The notes: generated by a model from the sequence alone, not told the origin. A stretch of DNA of 58,030 nucleotides from Hyphomicrobiales bacterium (GCA_027489955.1 JAIXYZ010000004.1:224672-282701), one strand, 5' to 3'; positions 8,265 through 16,219 are shown, counted from the stretch's first letter. Made by a program: numbers and translations.

Positions 8265-8286
8265 GATGGTGAGTAGTATCACCATC
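8265..8286. promoter_or_regulatory. 22-bp interrupted palindrome upstream of sbtA, candidate operator
   Basis: GATGGTGA-GTAGTA-TCACCATC has perfect 8-bp arms and lies 113 bp upstream of the chosen sbtA start. A smaller palindrome, TTCACCTGTGAA (8248-8259), is 5 bp before it. The spacing resembles LysR-type T-N11-A boxes, and cyanobacterial sbtA is controlled by a LysR-type regulator, but no regulator gene is adjacent, so the link is inference. Confidence 0.4.
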
Positions 8287-8398
8287 GCGCGCGGCAAGTC
8301 GAGATGGCGTTCGGCCGCGTTGCGGGACGCGTAACGACGCGTCTACAGCCCCGGCGCCGGTGACCAAGGCCGGGATGGACGCGGGGGCGGACAGCACG

Positions 8399-9385
8399 AT
8401 GGCGGGATTTCTGGAACTCGCGGCGCAGAACATCCTGTCGCCGGTCGTGCTCTTCTTCGTCCTGGGCGTCGCGGCGGCGCTTGCCCGCTCGGACCTGTCG
8501 ATCCCGGAGGCGATCGCCAAGACGCTGGCGCTCTACCTGATGATGTCCATCGGCTTCAAGGGCGGCGTCGAGGTGGCCAAGACCGGCCTGACCGCGCAGA
8601 TGCTGAAGACGGGCGCCGCCGGCATCGTCCTGTCCTTCCTCATCCCGGTCCTGGGCTTCCACCTGCTGCGGCTGGTGTCGCGGCTGCCTGCGGTCGACGC
8701 CGCGGCGGTCGCCGCCCATTACGGCTCCATCTCCATCGTGACCTTCGTCGCCGCCACGGAGGCGCTGCGCGGGCAGGGCTTCACGTTCGAGGGCCATCTG
8801 GTGGCGGTCGCCGCCATCATGGAGACCCCTGCGATCCTGTCCGCCCTCGTCCTGGCGCGCCGCTACGCCCCGTCGGCGGCCGATGCGCGCGAGCCGATCG
8901 GCCCGCTTCTGCGCGAGATCGGCCTCAACGGCTCGGTCGTGATGCTGCTCGGCTCCTTCGCCATCGGCTGGATCACCGGGCCGAAGGGCCTGGAGCCGGT
9001 GGCGCCGTTCCTGGTGGACCTGTTCCGCGGCGTGCTGTGCCTCTTCCTGCTGGACATGGGACTCGTGGCCGGGCGCGGCATGCGCGCCGGGTGGAAGGAC
9101 CTGTCGGCGGCGACGCTGGGCTTTGCCATCGCCATGCCGGTCGTCAGCGCGCTGCTCGCCGCGGCCCTCGTGCCGCTGACCGGCCTGTCGGCGGGAGGCG
9201 CCGCGATCTTCGTCACGCTCGCGGCCTCCGCCTCCTACATCGCGGTGCCGGCGGCGATGCGCATCGCCCTTCCCGAGGCGCGGCCGTCGATCTATCTGAC
9301 GCTGTCGCTCGGCATCACCTTTCCGTTCAACCTGGCATTCGGCATCCCGCTCTACCAGGCGCTCGCCGCATTCACCGTCCGATAG
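8399..9385 (+). CDS. sbtA: SbtA-type sodium-dependent bicarbonate transporter
   Basis: A 328-residue membrane protein with about ten hydrophobic segments and the SbtA (Sbt_1, formerly DUF897) pattern: LSPVVLFFVLG and a hydrophilic ARSDLSIPEAI at the N-terminus, YLMMSIGFKGGVE, AAHYGSISIVTFVAA, and the C-terminal half YIAVPAAMRIALPEARPS with the LGITFPFNLAFGIPLY finish. Cyanobacterial SbtA imports HCO3- with Na+ at the plasma membrane. The start at 8399 matches family N-termini; GTG 8360 and ATG 8375 are in frame too. It is followed after 11 bp by an SbtB-like PII gene, the classic partner. A carbonic anhydrase lies 3.4 kb downstream. Confidence 0.9.
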   Translation: MAGFLELAAQNILSPVVLFFVLGVAAALARSDLSIPEAIAKTLALYLMMSIGFKGGVEVAKTGLTAQMLKTGAAGIVLSFLIPVLGFHLLRLVSRLPAVDAAAVAAHYGSISIVTFVAATEALRGQGFTFEGHLVAVAAIMETPAILSALVLARRYAPSAADAREPIGPLLREIGLNGSVVMLLGSFAIGWITGPKGLEPVAPFLVDLFRGVLCLFLLDMGLVAGRGMRAGWKDLSAATLGFAIAMPVVSALLAAALVPLTGLSAGGAAIFVTLAASASYIAVPAAMRIALPEARPSIYLTLSLGITFPFNLAFGIPLYQALAAFTVR

Positions 9386-9396
9386 GGGCCCGGTCC

Positions 9397-9711
9397 ATGG
9401 TCGACATGCATCCCAAGAAGCGGGTGGAGATCGTGGTGGAGGCGCCGGCGCTCCACCGCCTGACGGACGCGCTCGATCGGGCGGGGGTCACCGGCTACAC
9501 GATCGTGCCGGCGCTGGCCGGCCGGGGCCGGGGCGGCTCCTGGAGCGGCGAAGGCCTTGCGGGCGATGCGGGCCGGATGGTGATCGTCGTCTCGATCGTC
9601 GACGCCGCGCGGGCCGATGCCGTGGTCTCGGGCGTCTATGCGGTGCTCGCCCGGCAGATCGGCGTCGTCAGCGTGTCGGACGTCGCGGTGATCCGCGCCG
9701 ACCATTTCTGA
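9397..9711 (+). CDS. SbtB-like (carbon-type) PII signalling protein
   Basis: A 104-residue protein with the ferredoxin-like PII fold: strand KKRVEIVVEAPALHRLTDAL, helix, GYTIVPALAGRGRGGSW, then MVIVVSIVDAARADAVV and a final strand VVSVSDVAVIRADHF. The glycine-rich segment GRGRGGSWSGEGLAG lies where the T-loop sits. SbtB proteins bind adenine nucleotides (cAMP, AMP, ADP) and gate SbtA as soluble trimers. The C-terminal CGPxxC redox loop of cyanobacterial SbtB is absent: the protein has no cysteine at all. It is 11 bp downstream of sbtA on the same strand, so they surely form one unit. It converges with an ABC permease gene 9 bp away. Confidence 0.85.
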   Translation: MVDMHPKKRVEIVVEAPALHRLTDALDRAGVTGYTIVPALAGRGRGGSWSGEGLAGDAGRMVIVVSIVDAARADAVVSGVYAVLARQIGVVSVSDVAVIRADHF

Positions 9712-9720
9712 GCGGCGGCG

Positions 9721-10560
9721 TCAGCCCGCGGCGAGCTGGGAGCGCTGCGCCCAGCCGGTCATGCGGTTTTCCAGCATCTCGGTCAGCACGTAGATGACGA
9801 CGCCCAGGATCGCGAGCGCGATGAGGGCGGCGAACACGAGCGGCACGTTGAAGTCCGCCGAGGCCCGGGCGATGAGGTTGCCGATGCCGTTGCGGGACGC
9901 GTTCGATTCCGCGATCACCGAACCCACATAGGCGAGCGTGATCGCGACCTTGAGCGAGCCGAACAGGTAGGGCAGCGAGCGCGGGATGCCGATCTTGACC
10001 ATGATGTCGCGCTTGGACGCGCCGAGCGCGCGCATCACGTCCTCGATCTCCGGCTCGATGGTGGACAGGCCAGTGGCGACGTTCACCACGATGGGGAAGA
10101 ACGAGATCAGGAACGCGGTAAGGACCGGCGGGACCCAGCCGACGCCGAACCACAGGATGAGGATCGGGACGACGGCGACCTTCGGGATCGCGTTGAAACC
10201 CACCAGAAGCGGGTAGGAGCCGGCGCGCACCAGGCGCGAGGCGCCCAGCGCCAGGCCGAGCAGGATGCCGAACGCGACGGCAAGGCCGAAGCCTGCCAGC
10301 GTCATCCAGAGCGTATGGAAGGAATGGAAGACCAGCTGCCACCAGTACTGCGCGCTCGCCTGCGCGATCACGGACGGGGCCGGGAGGAAGTAGGACGGCA
10401 CCTTCAGCGCCCGGCACGCGACCTCCCAGAGGAGGAAGAAGCCCAGCGTGAAGACCCAGGGCGCCAGCGCCAGCTGCCGGTTGCGGCGGCGGGTGGCGGC
10501 GGACACCGCCGGCACGGCGGGGGCCACGAACTCGGACGGCGAGGGGGGGATGGCGGACAT
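9721..10560 (-). CDS. ABC transporter permease, SsuC/TauC type
   Basis: A 279-residue permease with six membrane segments and the binding-protein-dependent transport signature: the EAA loop reads EDVMRALGASKRDIMVKIGIP (about residues 165-185). It pairs with the ATPase and binding protein encoded upstream on the same strand (order: binding protein, ATPase, permease). The class imports nitrate, sulfonates, taurine or pyrimidine-like compounds. The ATG at 10560 is chosen because the long upstream extension of the frame overlaps the ATPase gene and has no family match. There is a 14-bp gap after the ATPase stop. Confidence 0.9.
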   Translation of the reverse strand: MSAIPPSPSEFVAPAVPAVSAATRRRNRQLALAPWVFTLGFFLLWEVACRALKVPSYFLPAPSVIAQASAQYWWQLVFHSFHTLWMTLAGFGLAVAFGILLGLALGASRLVRAGSYPLLVGFNAIPKVAVVPILILWFGVGWVPPVLTAFLISFFPIVVNVATGLSTIEPEIEDVMRALGASKRDIMVKIGIPRSLPYLFGSLKVAITLAYVGSVIAESNASRNGIGNLIARASADFNVPLVFAALIALAILGVVIYVLTEMLENRMTGWAQRSQLAAG

Positions 10561-10574
10561 CGGACGGGATCCCT

Positions 10575-11363
10575 TCAGGCCGCCTTGCGGGCATTGGCGA
10601 TATGGCCGCGCAGTTCGTGGACGATGTCGACGAAGGGCGCGGAATAGGTGATCTCCAGGTCGCGCGGCCGGGGCAGGTCCACCTTGCGTTCGGCGATGAC
10701 CCGGCCGGGCCGGGCGCTCATGCACACGACCCGGTCGGCGAGGAAGACCGCCTCGCGCAGGTCGTGGGTGACGAGGATGACGGTGACCCTGCGCGCCGCG
10801 TGCAGGTCCCGGATCACGCACCACAATTCCTCGCGGGTGAAGGCGTCCAGCGCGCCGAACGGCTCGTCGAGCATGAGGAGCTTGGGCTCGTGGATCAGCG
10901 CCCGGCAGAGCGAGGCGCGCTGCTGCATGCCGCCGGACAATTGCCAGGGGAACTTGTCGCCCATGCCCTTCAGCCCGACCTGGGCGAGCAGGCCCTGCGC
11001 CTTTTCCACATACTCCGCCTTGTGACGGCGCAGGCGCGAGCGATGGGGCTCCACGATCTCCAGCGGCAGGAGGATGTTGTCCAGCGTCGTGCGCCAGGGC
11101 AGCAGCGTCGGGTTCTGGAACGCCATGCCCGCCATGCGCACCGGCTGCGACACCTGCCGGCCATCCACGACGATCGTGCCGGCACGGGGAAACTGCAGGC
11201 CCGTGGCCAGCTTCATGAGCGTGGACTTGCCGCAGCCCGAGGGGCCGACCACGGCGGCGAATTCCCCCTCCTCCACCCGGACGGTGAGGTCCTCGACGGC
11301 GGGGAGGCCTTCCACGCCGCCATAGGCATGGGTGACCGCGTGGATGTCGACGAAAGCGGGCAC
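10575..11363 (-). CDS. ABC transporter ATP-binding protein, SsuB/TauB type
   Basis: A 262-residue ATPase with Walker A GPSGCGKST (about 40-48), a Q-loop MAFQNPTLLPWRT typical of nitrate/sulfonate importers, signature LSGGMQQR (about 142-149), Walker B LLMLDEPFGALD (about 162-173) and H-loop VTHDLREA. It energises the permease encoded next. The start is taken as the GTG at 11363, with GGGAG about 9 bp upstream; the frame is open further upstream but that extension is Pro/Arg-rich and unlike the family. Confidence 0.92.
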   Translation of the reverse strand: MPAFVDIHAVTHAYGGVEGLPAVEDLTVRVEEGEFAAVVGPSGCGKSTLMKLATGLQFPRAGTIVVDGRQVSQPVRMAGMAFQNPTLLPWRTTLDNILLPLEIVEPHRSRLRRHKAEYVEKAQGLLAQVGLKGMGDKFPWQLSGGMQQRASLCRALIHEPKLLMLDEPFGALDAFTREELWCVIRDLHAARRVTVILVTHDLREAVFLADRVVCMSARPGRVIAERKVDLPRPRDLEITYSAPFVDIVHELRGHIANARKAA

Positions 11364-11460
11364 GGGCTGCGCTCCCTCATGGGGCGGTGGCGGGCGACGG
11401 ATCGGCGGGTGTTCGAGGGGGCGGCCGGTGCGGGCCGCCCCCCTTCGCATCGTCTACGGG

Positions 11461-12489
11461 TCAGTCGATCTTGCGGTCGGCCGGCGCGGGCAGGAACGCC
11501 TCGGTGAAGATGTCCTCCACCTTGGGCTTGGCCTTGTAGGAGAAGGTCAGGCCGATCTGGTCCAGCGAGCGCTCGAACCGCGCCTTGTCGATGCCGCCAT
11601 AGCCGTTGGCCTTGACGTACGGGGTGAGGACGTTGTCGCGCAGCACCATCTGCAGGCGCTCCAGCTCCACGTCCTTCTTGGCGACATCGTTGCGCTTGAT
11701 GATGGAATCGACGGAGGTCGCCGGGTCCTTCACCACGTCGCGCGCGCCCTTGACGAGCGCCCGGATGAAGCCCTTCACCGCCTCGGGCTTCTCGGCGGCG
11801 AATTTCGGGTTGACCATGATGACGTTGCCATACAGCTCGACGCCGTAGTCGGACATGAGCAGGACGACGATGTCGTCCACCGGCGTGCCGCGCGACTTCA
11901 GGTTGATGAAGGACGACATGGAGAAGCCGAAGATGGCGTCCACCTCGCCGGAGGCCAGCATCGGCTCGCGGACCGGGAAGCCGACATTCTCCAGCTTCAT
12001 CTTGCTGTCGTCGAGCTTGTTCACGGCCTTGAAGATCGGCCACTGGGCGAAGGCGCCGTCGGCGACGGGCGCGCCGAACTTCTTGCCCTCAAGGCTCTTC
12101 ACGTCGGTGGTGATGCCCTTGGACTTGCGCCCGACGATGGAGAAGGGCGGCCGGTCGTAGATCATCATCACGGCCTTGACGTCGACGCCGGGATTCTCGT
12201 CGCGGAAGCGCACGAGGGAGTTCACGTCGCCGAAGCCCAGTTCGTAGGTGCCGGAGGCGACGCGCGGGATCGCCTCGCGGGAGCCGTTGCCGGTGTCGAT
12301 CGTGACGTCCAGCCCTTCGGCCTTGAAGTAGCCCTTCTCGAGGGGGACGGTGAAGAGCGCGGCCGGGCCCTCGAAGCGCCAGTCGAGCGTGAGGCGCACG
12401 GGCGTCTGGGCGAGGGCGGGGACGAGGCCCGCGGCCAGCGCCATCGACGCGGCGATGGGCCGAAGGAGAGATGTGAGGCGAAGACGCAT
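11461..12489 (-). CDS. ABC transporter substrate-binding protein, NMT1/THI5-like
   Basis: A 342-residue periplasmic binding protein with a signal peptide cut after ALA (about residue 27). The mature start VRLTLDWRFEGPAALFTVPLE and the motif GYFKAEGLDVTIDTGNGS are typical of the NMT1/THI5-like group, which serves importers for nitrate, sulfonates, taurine, riboflavin or the thiamine pyrimidine. The ligand cannot be told from this; the cysteine cluster of yeast Thi5 is absent and no TPP riboswitch precedes it. ATG at 12489, with AGGGAG about 12 bp upstream. First gene of a three-gene importer operon, divergent from the carbonic anhydrase gene. Confidence 0.88.
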   Translation of the reverse strand: MRLRLTSLLRPIAASMALAAGLVPALAQTPVRLTLDWRFEGPAALFTVPLEKGYFKAEGLDVTIDTGNGSREAIPRVASGTYELGFGDVNSLVRFRDENPGVDVKAVMMIYDRPPFSIVGRKSKGITTDVKSLEGKKFGAPVADGAFAQWPIFKAVNKLDDSKMKLENVGFPVREPMLASGEVDAIFGFSMSSFINLKSRGTPVDDIVVLLMSDYGVELYGNVIMVNPKFAAEKPEAVKGFIRALVKGARDVVKDPATSVDSIIKRNDVAKKDVELERLQMVLRDNVLTPYVKANGYGGIDKARFERSLDQIGLTFSYKAKPKVEDIFTEAFLPAPADRKID

Positions 12490-12610
12490 GGTCTGACGGG
12501 CTCCCTGATGAGACGTGACATGATCGTGCGGCCGGTCTTCCTGCCGGCCCGAACGGTCCCCCGAGCAAGCCCCGTGCCGCGCCGCGGCGCTCCCGGGACC
12601 TCTCGGCCCG

Positions 12611-12639
12611 AGTGGATGGGAACCGGGTTCCAGCGTCAA
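12611..12639 (-). promoter_or_regulatory. predicted promoter of the NMT1-type importer with a palindrome in the spacer
   Basis: On the minus strand, TTGACG (12639-12634), a 17-bp spacer and TCCACT (12616-12611). Inside the spacer, 12619-12631 reads GGAACCGGGTTCC, a 6+1+6 palindrome that could hold a repressor. The facing carbonic anhydrase may use TTGACC (12704-12709) with TATAAA (12724-12729), although that spacer is short at 14 bp. The divergent gap 12490-12775 shows nothing else. Confidence 0.35.
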
Positions 12640-12775
12640 GCTTCTGCCTATGGCGTGTGCAGATGCGCGCAAATCGGCCAAAGCGGGCGCGGGGCCGCGC
12701 GGCTTGACCTCAGGGGACCAGGGTATAAACGACGGCCCACATTCACGTCCCGGCAACGACCCGCGGAGATGCGCC

Positions 12776-13450
12776 ATGTTTCCAGACAGGCTGATGGACG
12801 GCTACCGCGCCTTCGTGGGCGAGCGGCTGCCGCGGGAGAGGGCCCGCTTCGAGGAGCTGGCCGAGATGGGCCAGAGCCCGGAGATCATGGTGATCGGCTG
12901 CTGCGACAGCCGGGTCTCGCCCGAGGTGATCTTCGACGCCGGGCCCGGCGAGCTCTTCGTCGTACGCAACGTCGCCAACCTGGTCCCGCCTTTCGAGACC
13001 AACGGCCTGTATCACGGCACCTCGGCGGCGCTGGAATTCGCCGTCCAGGCGTTGCGGGTGAAGCACATCGTGGTGCTGGGCCACGAGCGTTGCGGCGGCG
13101 TGAAGGCCTTTGCCGACGGCTCGACGATGCCGCTCTCGCCGGGCGACTTCATCGGCCGGTGGATGTCGCTCCTGGAGCCGACGGCTGCCCAGGTGGGCGC
13201 GCCCCGGACCGGCGAGCAGCTGGAGGACTATGTGGAGCGGATGGCGAAGGCCTCGATCTCGGCCTCGCTGGAGAACCTGCGCACCTTCCCCTGCGTCCAG
13301 ATCCTGGAGGAGCGGGGCAAGCTGGAGCTGCACGGGGCCTATTTCGGCGTGGCGACGGGCCTGCTCTCGGTGCGCGACCCCGCAACGGGCGAGTTCCGCC
13401 TGGCGACCGACGCGGCGCCGGGGCGGCGGTCCTATCTCCGGGCGGATTGA
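12776..13450 (+). CDS. beta-carbonic anhydrase
   Basis: A 224-residue beta-class carbonic anhydrase, interconverting CO2 and HCO3- in the cytoplasm. The zinc ligands are visible as Cys42 in GCCDSR, and His103 and Cys106 in LGHERCGG; Asp44-Arg46 form the catalytic dyad. SLENLRTFPCVQ and the strand LHGAYFGVATGLL complete the family pattern. The ATG at 12776 has GGAG 11 bp upstream. It lies divergent to an ABC importer and 3 kb from sbtAB, so a role in bicarbonate supply is possible, but they are not one operon. Confidence 0.95.
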   Translation: MFPDRLMDGYRAFVGERLPRERARFEELAEMGQSPEIMVIGCCDSRVSPEVIFDAGPGELFVVRNVANLVPPFETNGLYHGTSAALEFAVQALRVKHIVVLGHERCGGVKAFADGSTMPLSPGDFIGRWMSLLEPTAAQVGAPRTGEQLEDYVERMAKASISASLENLRTFPCVQILEERGKLELHGAYFGVATGLLSVRDPATGEFRLATDAAPGRRSYLRAD

Positions 13451-13494
13451 GACGTCTGGAACGTCGTACGTGCTTCGAGGCGTCCTAACTCGCG

Positions 13495-13618
13495 TGTCAT
13501 CCCCGGCGAGCGAAGCGAGGGAAGGGGATCCAGGACAGGTTGAGCATCGGGCACGACGTCAGCCGTCTTCTGGATCCCCTTCCCCTGCGCGCCTTCGGCG
13601 CTCCGGCCGGGGATGACA
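13495..13618. repeat. palindromic repeat family A, copy 1
   Basis: The ends are TGTCATCCCCGGC and its exact reverse complement (13606-13618). An inner pair, GGGAAGGGGATCCAG (13519-13533) with its exact complement (13570-13584), gives a long two-part hairpin around a variable centre. The same architecture recurs at 27747-27875. It belongs to the dispersed palindromes common in Bradyrhizobium- and Methylobacterium-type genomes. It carries no gene. Confidence 0.85.
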
Positions 13619-13653
13619 ACGGGCTGGACAAAGCCGCCTTGCCTCAACCGTCC

Positions 13654-13724
13654 TTGCGAGGAGCGAAGCGACGAAGCAATCCAGCGGTCCGACCGGGGTC
13701 TGGATTGCTTCGCTCCGCTCGCAA
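13654..13724. repeat. palindromic repeat family B, copy 1
   Basis: The outer arms are TTGCGAG and CTCGCAA; the inner arms are CGAAGCAATCCAG (13672-13684) and its exact complement (13700-13712). This is the common alphaproteobacterial palindrome with GAAGCAATCCAG cores. It ends 13 bp from the asd stop, so in the asd transcript it forms a 3' hairpin. It follows family A directly, as at the second locus. Confidence 0.85.
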
Positions 13725-13736
13725 TGACGACGAACG

Positions 13737-14771
13737 TCAGGCCGCCTTCTTCTTGGCGGTGATGAGGCCGCGCTTGACCAAGAGCTCGGCGATCTGGATC
13801 GCGTTGAGGGCCGCGCCCTTGCGCAGGTTGTCGGCGACCACCCACATGGCGAGGCCGTTCTCGACCGTGATGTCCTCGCGGATGCGGGAGATGTAGGTCG
13901 GGTCCTCGCCCGCCGCCTCGTGGGGCGTCGCGTAACCGCCGGGCTCGCGCTTGTCGATGACGGCGCAGCCGGGGGCCGAGCGCAGGATGTCGCGGGCCTC
14001 GTCGGCGCTGATCGGGTTCTCGAACTCGATGTTCACCGATTCCGAATGGCCGATGAAGACCGGCACGCGCACGCAGGTCGCGGTGAGCTTGATGGCGGGG
14101 TCGAGCATCTTCTTGGTCTCGGCGACCATCTTCCATTCTTCCTTCGTGAACCCGTCCTCCATGAACACGTCGATATGGGGGATCAGGTTGAAGGCGATGC
14201 GCTTGGAGAACTTCTGGACCTTCACGTCCTGCAGCGAGTAGAGCGCCTTGGTCTGGCGATCGAGCTCGTCCATGCCCTCCTTGCCGGCGCCGGAGACCGA
14301 CTGGTAGGTCGAGACGACGACGCGGCGGATCTTCGCCTTGTCGTGCAGCGGCTTCAGGGCCACGACGAGCTGCGCCGTGGAGCAGTTCGGGTTGGCGATG
14401 ATGTTCTTCTTCGAGAAGCCGGAGATCGCATCCGGGTTCACCTCGGGCACGATCAGCGGCACGTCGCTGTCGTAGCGGAAGGCGGACGAGTTATCGATGA
14501 CGACGCAGCCCTGCGCGCCGATCTTCGGCGACCATTCCTTGGAGGCGTCGCCCCCGGCGGACATGAGCGCGATGTCGGTGTCGGAGAAGTCGTACTGGTC
14601 GAGCGCCTTCACCTTGAGCGTGGCGTCGCCGTAGGAGACCTCCTGGCCCATGGAGCGGCGGGAGGCGAGCGCCACCACCTCGTCGGCGGGGAAGGCGCGC
14701 TCCGCCAGGATGTTCAGCATCTCGCGGCCCACATTGCCCGTGGCACCGACGACGGCGACCTTGTAGCCCAT
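13737..14771 (-). CDS. asd: aspartate-semialdehyde dehydrogenase
   Basis: A 344-residue NADP-dependent enzyme that reduces aspartyl phosphate to aspartate semialdehyde, the branch point to lysine/diaminopimelate, threonine and methionine. The N-terminal VAVVGATGNVGREML is the dinucleotide-binding loop. The catalytic Cys130 lies in ANPNCSTAQ, and HSESVNIEFE follows in the C-terminal domain with the catalytic His. A basic KKKAA tail closes the protein. The ATG at 14771 has AAGGA about 10 bp upstream. The other lysine gene in the window, lysA, is 20 kb away. Confidence 0.97.
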   Translation of the reverse strand: MGYKVAVVGATGNVGREMLNILAERAFPADEVVALASRRSMGQEVSYGDATLKVKALDQYDFSDTDIALMSAGGDASKEWSPKIGAQGCVVIDNSSAFRYDSDVPLIVPEVNPDAISGFSKKNIIANPNCSTAQLVVALKPLHDKAKIRRVVVSTYQSVSGAGKEGMDELDRQTKALYSLQDVKVQKFSKRIAFNLIPHIDVFMEDGFTKEEWKMVAETKKMLDPAIKLTATCVRVPVFIGHSESVNIEFENPISADEARDILRSAPGCAVIDKREPGGYATPHEAAGEDPTYISRIREDITVENGLAMWVVADNLRKGAALNAIQIAELLVKRGLITAKKKAA

Positions 14772-15302
14772 CACGTGTCTTCCTTGTTCGGATCGGCCTT
14801 CGGGATCGGTCGGCCGTCTTTGTGATCTCCTCCGGGTCGTGCCGGGAGGCTGGTCGGGCGGGGCGTTATCGCCCGTCGTCCCTGTCTCCCGTCTCATCCC
14901 CCCGCCGGAGGAGAGGCCCGGGCGAAAGAGGACACGTCAGCGTGCGGCCGTCCCTTTCGGGGCGGTCGTCGTCCGTTTCGTTTTGGACGTGGTCGTGCGG
15001 ACCATGGCTGGAACATGCTCGCTTTCGGGAGGCCGGCATGCGGCCCCGCGCGGGCTTCAAACACCCGCAGGCGGCAAAAGTCAACGGATCGGGGCCCGGA
15101 GGCCCGGTTTTCCGGCGCCCGCGGCTTGACCGGACGCGCCTGCGCCTGTAGTCAGCCCGCTTCGGTGCGAGACGCATGTCCCGCGCCGGCCGGCATGGCC
15201 CATCGGGAATGAGCCCGGGGCGTTTCTCCTGCCGGAGACTGCAAAGAAGCCGGTCGCGCTGTCTTCAGCGGAATGACCGGATCAGAACACGAGGACAAAA
15301 CG
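14772..15302. other. 531-bp divergent spacer between asd and rplU, no gene seen
   Basis: Several GC-rich frames are open here but none has a convincing start, ribosome-binding site or family match. On the asd side the leader can form stacked hairpins: GGGCG/CGCCC around TTAT (14861-14874) and CCTCC/GGAGG (14829-14849). On the rplU side there is a promoter (15126-15154) and a leader of about 140 nt. GGGCC-CGGA-GGCCC followed by GGTTTT (15092-15112) resembles a weak plus-strand terminator. Confidence 0.5.
15126..15154 (+). promoter_or_regulatory. predicted promoter of rplU-rpmA
   Basis: TTGACC (15126-15131), a 17-bp spacer and TAGTCA (15149-15154). The start would fall near 15161, giving an untranslated leader of about 140 nt before rplU. 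Ribosomal protein leaders often carry autoregulatory structure, but I see no specific known motif. Confidence 0.45.
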
Positions 15303-15743
15303 ATGTTCGCAGTCGTGAAGACCGGTGGCAAGCAGTACCGCGTTGCCGCCAATGACGTCGTGAAGGTGGCCCGCGTCGCGGGCGAGCCGGGCGACGTCGT
15401 GACGCTCGAGAACGTTCTGCTGGTGCAGGACGGCGATTCCATCCATGTCGGCGCCAACGGCGCGGTCGACGGCGCCTCCGTGGCGGCCGAGATCGTCTCC
15501 CATGGCCGGGATGCCAAGGTCATCGCCTTCAAGAAGCGTCGCCGCCAGAATTCCAAGCGCAAGCGCGGCCATCGCCAGGAGCACAGCCTGGTGCGGATCA
15601 CCGAGATCCTGACCGGCGGCGCCAAGGCCAAGGAGTCGTCCTCCAAGGCTTCGGCGAAGTCGGGCGAGAAGGCCCCTGCGAAGAAGGCTGCCTCCAAGAA
15701 GGCGGCTGCCAGCGAGGCGGCTCCGGCCGCCACGGAAGCGTAA
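15303..15743 (+). CDS. rplU: 50S ribosomal protein L21
   Basis: A 146-residue ribosomal protein. The first 100 residues are L21 (MFAVVKTGGKQYRV at the start; KKRRRQNSKRKRGHRQ is the rRNA-binding basic stretch at about 78-93; LVRITEI follows). The last 40 residues are a Lys/Ala/Ser-rich tail (KAPAKKAASKKAA) longer than in E. coli but common in alphaproteobacteria. The start at 15303 is fixed by family N-termini and GAGGA 8 bp upstream. It is followed by rpmA after 13 bp, the standard order. Confidence 0.97.
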   Translation: MFAVVKTGGKQYRVAANDVVKVARVAGEPGDVVTLENVLLVQDGDSIHVGANGAVDGASVAAEIVSHGRDAKVIAFKKRRRQNSKRKRGHRQEHSLVRITEILTGGAKAKESSSKASAKSGEKAPAKKAASKKAAASEAAPAATEA

Positions 15744-15756
15744 GGAGTAACGACCC

Positions 15757-16020
15757 ATGGCTCACAAAAAAGCAGGCGGCTCGTCCCGCAACGGGCGCGA
15801 CTCCGACGGCCGTCGCCTCGGCGTCAAGAAGTTCGGCGACGAAGCCGTCGTCGCCGGCAACATCATCGTCCGTCAGCGCGGCACGCGCTGGCATGCCGGC
15901 CCCAATGTCGGCATGGGCAAGGACCATACGCTTTTTGCCCTCGCCGACGGCCGTGTGCGCTTCGGCACGAAAGCCGGCCGAGCTTTCGTATCTGTGATTA
16001 CGGCCCAAGCGGCCGAATAG
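15757..16020 (+). CDS. rpmA: 50S ribosomal protein L27
   Basis: An 87-residue ribosomal protein near the peptidyl-transferase centre. [16 protein letters not shown] is the universal L27 N-terminus, without the Firmicutes-type cleaved extension, and [15 protein letters not shown] is the diagnostic core. AAGGAG lies 8 bp before the ATG. Co-transcribed with rplU. The usual downstream obgE is not here; a GNAT acetyltransferase follows, an arrangement also frequent in Rhizobiales before obgE. Confidence 0.98.
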   Translation: MAHKKAGGSSRNGRDSDGRRLGVKKFGDEAVVAGNIIVRQRGTRWHAGPNVGMGKDHTLFALADGRVRFGTKAGRAFVSVITAQAAE

Positions 16021-16033
16021 GCGGGAGTTCACG

Positions 16034-16080
16034 AAGGAGCTTCCGCCGGGTCTGACCCGAACTGGCGGATCGAGCTCCTT
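16034..16080 (+). terminator. stable hairpin after rpmA (terminator candidate)
   Basis: AAGGAGCT (16034-16041) pairs with AGCTCCTT (16073-16080), and inside it TCCGCC (16042-16047) pairs with GGCGGA (16064-16069), giving a 14-bp interrupted stem starting 13 bp after the rpmA stop. There is no good T-run, so it may be a transcript-stabilising or attenuating hairpin. Confidence 0.45.
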
Positions 16081-16219
16081 CCGGGAATATCCCGACCGGA
16101 CCGATCGAATCGACAGGGGGGGTGGGCCTGACCACCTCCCCTTCGTCGTTTCAGGCCCCGACGTGACGCGGGCCTTCGACCCGCCGGAACACCCGGCGGC
16201 GTGAGATCGGAGCGGAAAG

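Noticed and set aside
11461-12489. Thiamine-pyrimidine importer (ThiXYZ) because the binding protein is NMT1/THI5-like
   Set aside because: The superfamily name covers many ligands, there is no TPP riboswitch upstream, and the thi operon lies elsewhere with its own TRAP-type protein. The ligand is left open.
13495-13724. CRISPR-like array from repeated motifs
   Set aside because: The motifs are nested palindromes with arms of unequal type and no regular repeat-spacer period; no cas gene is present.
14822-15212. Short plus-strand open frames in the asd-rplU gap
   Set aside because: Arg/Gly/Pro-rich composition, no ribosome-binding site, and they overlap the predicted rplU promoter and leader.
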